Origin: Clostridioides sp.
Lineage (GTDB): Bacteria; Bacillota; Clostridia; Peptostreptococcales; Peptostreptococcaceae
Length of the DNA stretch: 45,003 bases
Assembly (NCBI GenBank): GCA_031261505.1
Contig: JAISJN010000002.1
Location: forward strand, 1 to 45,003
Reading direction: 5' to 3'
Below the pieces are notes generated by a model. It searched no databases and was not told where the DNA came from. It saw only the letters and a list, made by a program, of their open reading frames with translations. The translations under genes and the position numbers were made by a program. Positions 41,727-45,003 of the stretch are shown here, piece after piece; position 1 is the stretch's first letter; each line of letters opens with the position of its first letter.

Positions 41727-43063
41727 ATGGATCTTTATAACACGCTCACCAGAAAAAAAGATAAATTTATACCAATAGAAGAAGGAAAGGTTTCAATGTA
41801 CACATGTGGACCTACAGTATATAATTATGCTCATATCGGCAATTTAAGGACGTATATTTTCGAGGATGTCCTCCAAAAAACATTGGAATTTACAGGATAT
41901 GATGTCAAACGTGTAATGAATATTACCGATGTAGGACATCTTCAATCAGATGCAGATGAGAGCGAGGATAAAATGGCTCTAGGAGCAAGCCGTGAACACA
42001 AGACTGTGTGGGAGATTGCAAAATTCTACGAAGATGCCTTCTTCCACGATTGTGCTGAACTTAATATCAAAAGACCGACTATCGTATGTAGAGCGACAGA
42101 GCATATTTCGGACATGATATAATTTATAAAGGTGCTAGAGAAGAAAGGGTATACATATGAAGCGAACGGCAATGTGTATTTTGAAATAGATAAGTTTGAG
42201 AATTACACGGAACTTGCAAATAGAAGCATAAATGAGTTGGAGGCGGGAAGTAGAATTGAAATAGATCCAAATAAGAAAAATCCACTCGATTTTGTACTTT
42301 GGTTCACTAATTCCAAATTCTCCAATCAAATTATGCAGTGGAGTTCACCTTGGGGCGTTGGATTTCCAGGATGGCATCTAGAATGTTCTGCCATGAGTAT
42401 AAAATATCTAGGTGACAGGATAGATATTCACTGTGGTGGAGTCGACCATATTCCAGTTCACCACACTAATGAGATAGCACAGTCAGAAGCAGCAATTGGA
42501 CATAAATGGGTAAATTATTGGTTGCATGGAGAGTTTTTGGTTTTAGACGGAGGGAAGATGTCAAAGTCTAAAGGTGAATTTTTAACCTTATCATCAATCG
42601 TTGAGTGAGGTTTCACGGCGTTAGATTATAGGTATTTCTGAAAAAGAAAATTGAAAATATCATCAATAGCATCGATGACAGCTATACTATTGACGATAAA
42701 AACATAAGCAAGTATGCAGAAAAGTTTGAGTCATTTATCTGTGATGATTTAAATACAGCTAATACCTTCACTCTTTTAAATGACCTAATAAAAGATGAAA
42801 CCTTAAACGGAAGAGAAAAACTAGTTCTAATCAAAAAATTTGATTCTGTTTTATCTCTATACCTCGATAAAGTTAAAGAAAAAGCAGATGATGCAGATAT
42901 TGATTTAGGGTTGATAGAATCGCTCATAGAAAAAAGGACCGCTGCAAGAGCTGAAAAAGATTATGCATTATAATATGAGATAAGGTGTAAGTTGGCTGAA
43001 ATGAATGTTGAAGTTCTAGATAATAAGGAAGGTACAACTTGGAAAATCAAAGAATCAAATTAG
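41727..43063 (+). pseudogene. cysS: Cysteinyl-tRNA synthetase pseudogene
   Basis: The frame begins as a normal Cys[18 protein letters not shown] (zinc Cys and HIGH-like box), then [29 protein letters not shown] and KMSKSKG all survive. But TAA at 42120-42122 interrupts it, followed in the same frame by the rest of the catalytic domain; TGA at 42606-42608 and TGA near 42640 interrupt it again. There, YRYF jumps to LKKKIENI in a shifted frame, so about 40 codons of the tRNA-acceptor region are deleted. A further TAA sits at about 42971 before the last segment, LAEMNVEVLDNKEGTTWKIK. It cannot make a full enzyme, so a working cysS must exist elsewhere. Confidence 0.93.
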
Positions 43064-43742
43064 TTTAAATAAATTAATCTCTTAAAATAGCATATAGAAG
43101 GTCAAATGATTAAAAGTTGAATTTTGAAAAATTAAATATGATTATCAATATAATTTCATATATCTTAAATTGTAGTAATTTATCGAATATTACATAATAT
43201 TTAGGTGTAAGTATGTGGTATTATAAAAGTATACAAACAATAAGAAAGGATATGACAAATATAGATATAAAAAAGTAGGTGTATTCTTTGACCTGTTCAC
43301 CACCTAATCGATACGAAGCAAAGTGGGGTGTTGTGAGCGATTTTAAAGTTTTAAAATCGGTATTTTTTAGGCTTTGAAATCAAGTATATAGCTTATTCAA
43401 TACCATGAAATCCAGTAACATCAAAGGTTTGGCAAAATCAAACTCCATGGTGTAATTAAATTATACATCAACTATAAAATATACATACATAACGATTTTT
43501 TAACAGGGTGTCTTCATAGACATTATTTTTTTGCATAAAACGCCGTTTCACTAGAGTTTACTTGAGGGCTTTAAATCTAGGGGGTGTCATGCTTTTAGAA
43601 GGGGGTTAAGGATTTTGACACCCTTTAAAACTAAGACACCCTTACTTAACTTATATGGTTTGTTTTAAAATCATGAAACCCTTGACATTTATGCTGTTTA
43701 GAGTGATTAATATGGTACCAAAATAATAGGAGGGGGTTAAAA
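43064..43742. other. Left flank of a mobile element
   Basis: About 680 AT-rich bases without a gene. GGGTGTC occurs at 43506-43512 and 43582-43588 and its complement GACACCC at 43617-43623 and 43635-43641; the middle two form a stem. TTGACA at 43682-43687 is a probable -35 for the HTH and recombinase genes. The left boundary of the element was not located. Confidence 0.5.
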
Positions 43743-44096
43743 ATGAACGATAAAGAGAAAAACGATATAGTAAAGTTAAGAAATGAAGGTTACGGATACA
43801 AAAAAATAAGCAACATTCTCGGTATTTCACCTAACACAATTAAGTCATTTTGCAGAAAGAATAATCTTAGTGGTGTGATGGGGAAGACAGATAAGGAGAG
43901 ATCAAAAGATGACCTTCCAGTTCAGGTTAAAGAAATCAAGCAATCTGAATTAGATTATCGCTTGTCAAAGATAATGCTTGATTATTTAGAACAGGAAGGA
44001 CTATTAACTGAAAGAGAGGGAAAGGCAATCACAAGTAGACTCGTTAAAAGGTATGGTTCAATACTTGGTATATTGGAGGAACAGTATGGAAAATAA
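43743..44096 (+). CDS. Sigma-like HTH protein of a recombinase module
   Basis: A 117-residue protein with a helix-turn-helix (about 8-45: IVKLRNEGYGYKKISNILGISPNTIKSFCRK) like sigma region 4 or Hin-type domains. The C-terminal part, SKIMLDYLEQEGLLTEREGKAITSRL, is a short helical module found in small genes next to large serine recombinases in Clostridia mobile elements. It likely controls or assists the recombinase. GGAGGGGG precedes the ATG; its last 11 bases overlap the recombinase start, showing one operon. Confidence 0.75.
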   Translation: MNDKEKNDIVKLRNEGYGYKKISNILGISPNTIKSFCRKNNLSGVMGKTDKERSKDDLPVQVKEIKQSELDYRLSKIMLDYLEQEGLLTEREGKAITSRLVKRYGSILGILEEQYGK

Positions 44097-45003
44097 GCCG
44101 GAAATCACAAAGATTGCTCCAGTAAGTTTTAGCATAATTTCATCGTCAAATGGTGGTAAGAAGCGAGTGTGTGCATATGCACGAGTATCTACAGAAAAGG
44201 ATTCGCAACGAAATAGCCTAGAAGCACAAAAAAATTATTACACTAAGTTAATTAAAAGTAAGCCTGAATGGGAGTATGCTGGACTATACGCAGATGAAGG
44301 AATTAGTGGAACAGCTTATCACAATAGAGATGCCTTTAATAAAATGATTGAAAGTGCATTAGAAGGCAATATAGATATTATATTAACTAAATCTTTTAGT
44401 AGGTTTGCTAGAAATACGGTTGATACACTTACAATCATAAGAGAATTAAAGGCTATGGGAGTTGTAGTATTTTTTGAAAAAGAAGATATAAATACACTTG
44501 ATTCAAAAGGCGAATTTCTAATCACACTTTTATCAAGCCTAGCAGAAGAGGAAAGCCAAAGCATTTCAGAAAATTGCACTTGTGGACAAATAAAGCGATT
44601 TGCAGATGGAAAAGCAACAGTACCATTTTCACGCTTTTTAGGATACGATAGAGGTAAAAATGGAGAGTTTGTTATTAATGAGAAAGAAGCCGTTATTGTT
44701 AGGTCAATTTATCTGATGTTTATTATAAATATGCCTGTGAGTGCTATTATTAAAAAACTTGACAGCCTAGGAGTACTTACAGCAGCTAAAAAACCAAAGT
44801 GGCATAATTCTGTAGTTTACAGTATTCTTAAATTGGACTTGGAGTCGGACATCAATGCCGACCTGAAAACCCTCATCGACCTGAAGCGCGAGGTGGTCAC
44901 CATCATCAAGTGCGTGGAGCGACCCGAACTCCAGACCATTCTGGAGATGCGCTACCTCTGCTTTGAGACGTGGGAGGAAATCGCCGTGTCGCTCCACTAC
45001 GAC
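44086..45003 (+). CDS. Large serine recombinase, N-terminal part, fused in frame to foreign sequence
   Basis: Starts as a large serine recombinase of a transposon or integrative element: YARVSTEKDSQRNSLEAQ holds the catalytic Ser (about residue 36), followed by YADEGISGT, SFSRFARNT, and the start of the Recombinase domain (about 180-248) ending KWHNSVVYSILK. At about 44833 the normal continuation is lost and the frame runs into GC-rich sequence. It stays open to the window edge (306 codons), so the product would be a chimera. TATTGGAGG precedes the ATG. Confidence 0.85.
   Translation, partial: MENKPEITKIAPVSFSIISSSNGGKKRVCAYARVSTEKDSQRNSLEAQKNYYTKLIKSKPEWEYAGLYADEGISGTAYHNRDAFNKMIESALEGNIDIILTKSFSRFARNTVDTLTIIRELKAMGVVVFFEKEDINTLDSKGEFLITLLSSLAEEESQSISENCTCGQIKRFADGKATVPFSRFLGYDRGKNGEFVINEKEAVIVRSIYLMFIINMPVSAIIKKLDSLGVLTAAKKPKWHNSVVYSILKLDLESDINADLKTLIDLKREVVTIIKCVERPELQTILEMRYLCFETWEEIAVSLHYD
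44833..45003 (+). CDS. Fragment of a DUF1492-like phage sigma-type protein (partial)
   Basis: The last 170 bases encode LESDINADLKTLIDLKREVV, then ERPELQTILEMRYLCFETWEEIAVSLHYD. This matches the DUF1492 / ArpU-like late phage regulators, whose end is a sigma-4-like helix-turn-helix (LEMRYL...TWEEIA). GC content and G/C-ending codons are far above the rest of the window, pointing to another genome, such as a phage or conjugative element of a GC-richer gut Firmicute. The start of the gene is missing; the rest runs off the window. Confidence 0.7.
   Translation, partial: MDLESDINADLKTLIDLKREVVTIIKCVERPELQTILEMRYLCFETWEEIAVSLHYD

Noticed and set aside
42132-42608. Separate gene for the middle of CysRS
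   Set aside because: It is in the same frame as the upstream piece, parted by a single TAA, so it is one broken gene rather than two.

Overview
The window looks like chromosomal DNA of a low-GC, Gram-positive anaerobe of class Clostridia. Reasons: AT-rich DNA, strong GGAGG ribosome sites with several GTG and TTG starts, a lysine riboswitch, a T-box leader on the arginine genes, AGA/AGG as the usual arginine codons in core genes, and Clostridia-type families (DUF421/DUF4363 pair, DUF4003, LUD protein, MnmM, AI-2E exporter family). The genus cannot be fixed from the sequence alone.

Layout. Positions 1-8400 are accessory: a decayed gene end, two GNAT acetyltransferases, an ECF-like sigma factor overlapping a DUF2461 gene, then a one-permease ABC transporter with its own two-component system (3914-7915). 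Diverged copies of one terminator repeat lie on both sides of that cassette. Next come a group II intron stump and tandem repeats like an insertion-sequence end. 8392-18658 holds an MFS exporter that seems to start at ATA, a DUF421/DUF4363 pair, an Rh-type ammonium channel behind a folded leader, a protein that looks like an FtsZ paralogue without its GTP-binding glycines, an ABC-F ATPase, a secreted metallo-beta-lactamase-fold lipoprotein, a LUD protein and HisC. GlnS is on the minus strand (18731-20395). 20738-25267 has a papain-like hydrolase, a winged-helix protein and the lysine-riboswitch-controlled lysC-lysA pair. 25400-29867 has a lipoprotein, an AI-2E family transporter, an RluB-type pseudouridine synthase, MnmM and an RpiR-type regulator. 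29883-36114 is arginine synthesis, argC-argJ-argB-argD-argF, behind one full and one truncated T-box. 36683-41441 holds PepC, a self-regulated TetR/FMN-binding/nitroreductase cluster and a DUF4003 protein. 41727-43063 is a dead cysS copy. 43500-45003 is a mobile element whose serine recombinase runs in frame into GC-rich sequence from another source.

The most notable unexplained signal is a dispersed intergenic element of about 100 bp, copies of which lie at about 110, 12463, 15274, 22007, 28738, 28867, 34972, 36393, 41491 and 41616. It has a conserved 5' end (ATATAACTTGAGATAAAT), two hairpins whose arms change sequence yet keep pairing, and a conserved tail (GAATCANCATTTAA), usually 15-30 bases before the start codon of the next gene. 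It behaves like a family of structured leader RNAs or a small mobile element that settles in 5' untranslated regions. The second is the FtsZ-like pseudo-GTPase at 12586, which keeps the T7-loop region but not the nucleotide site.
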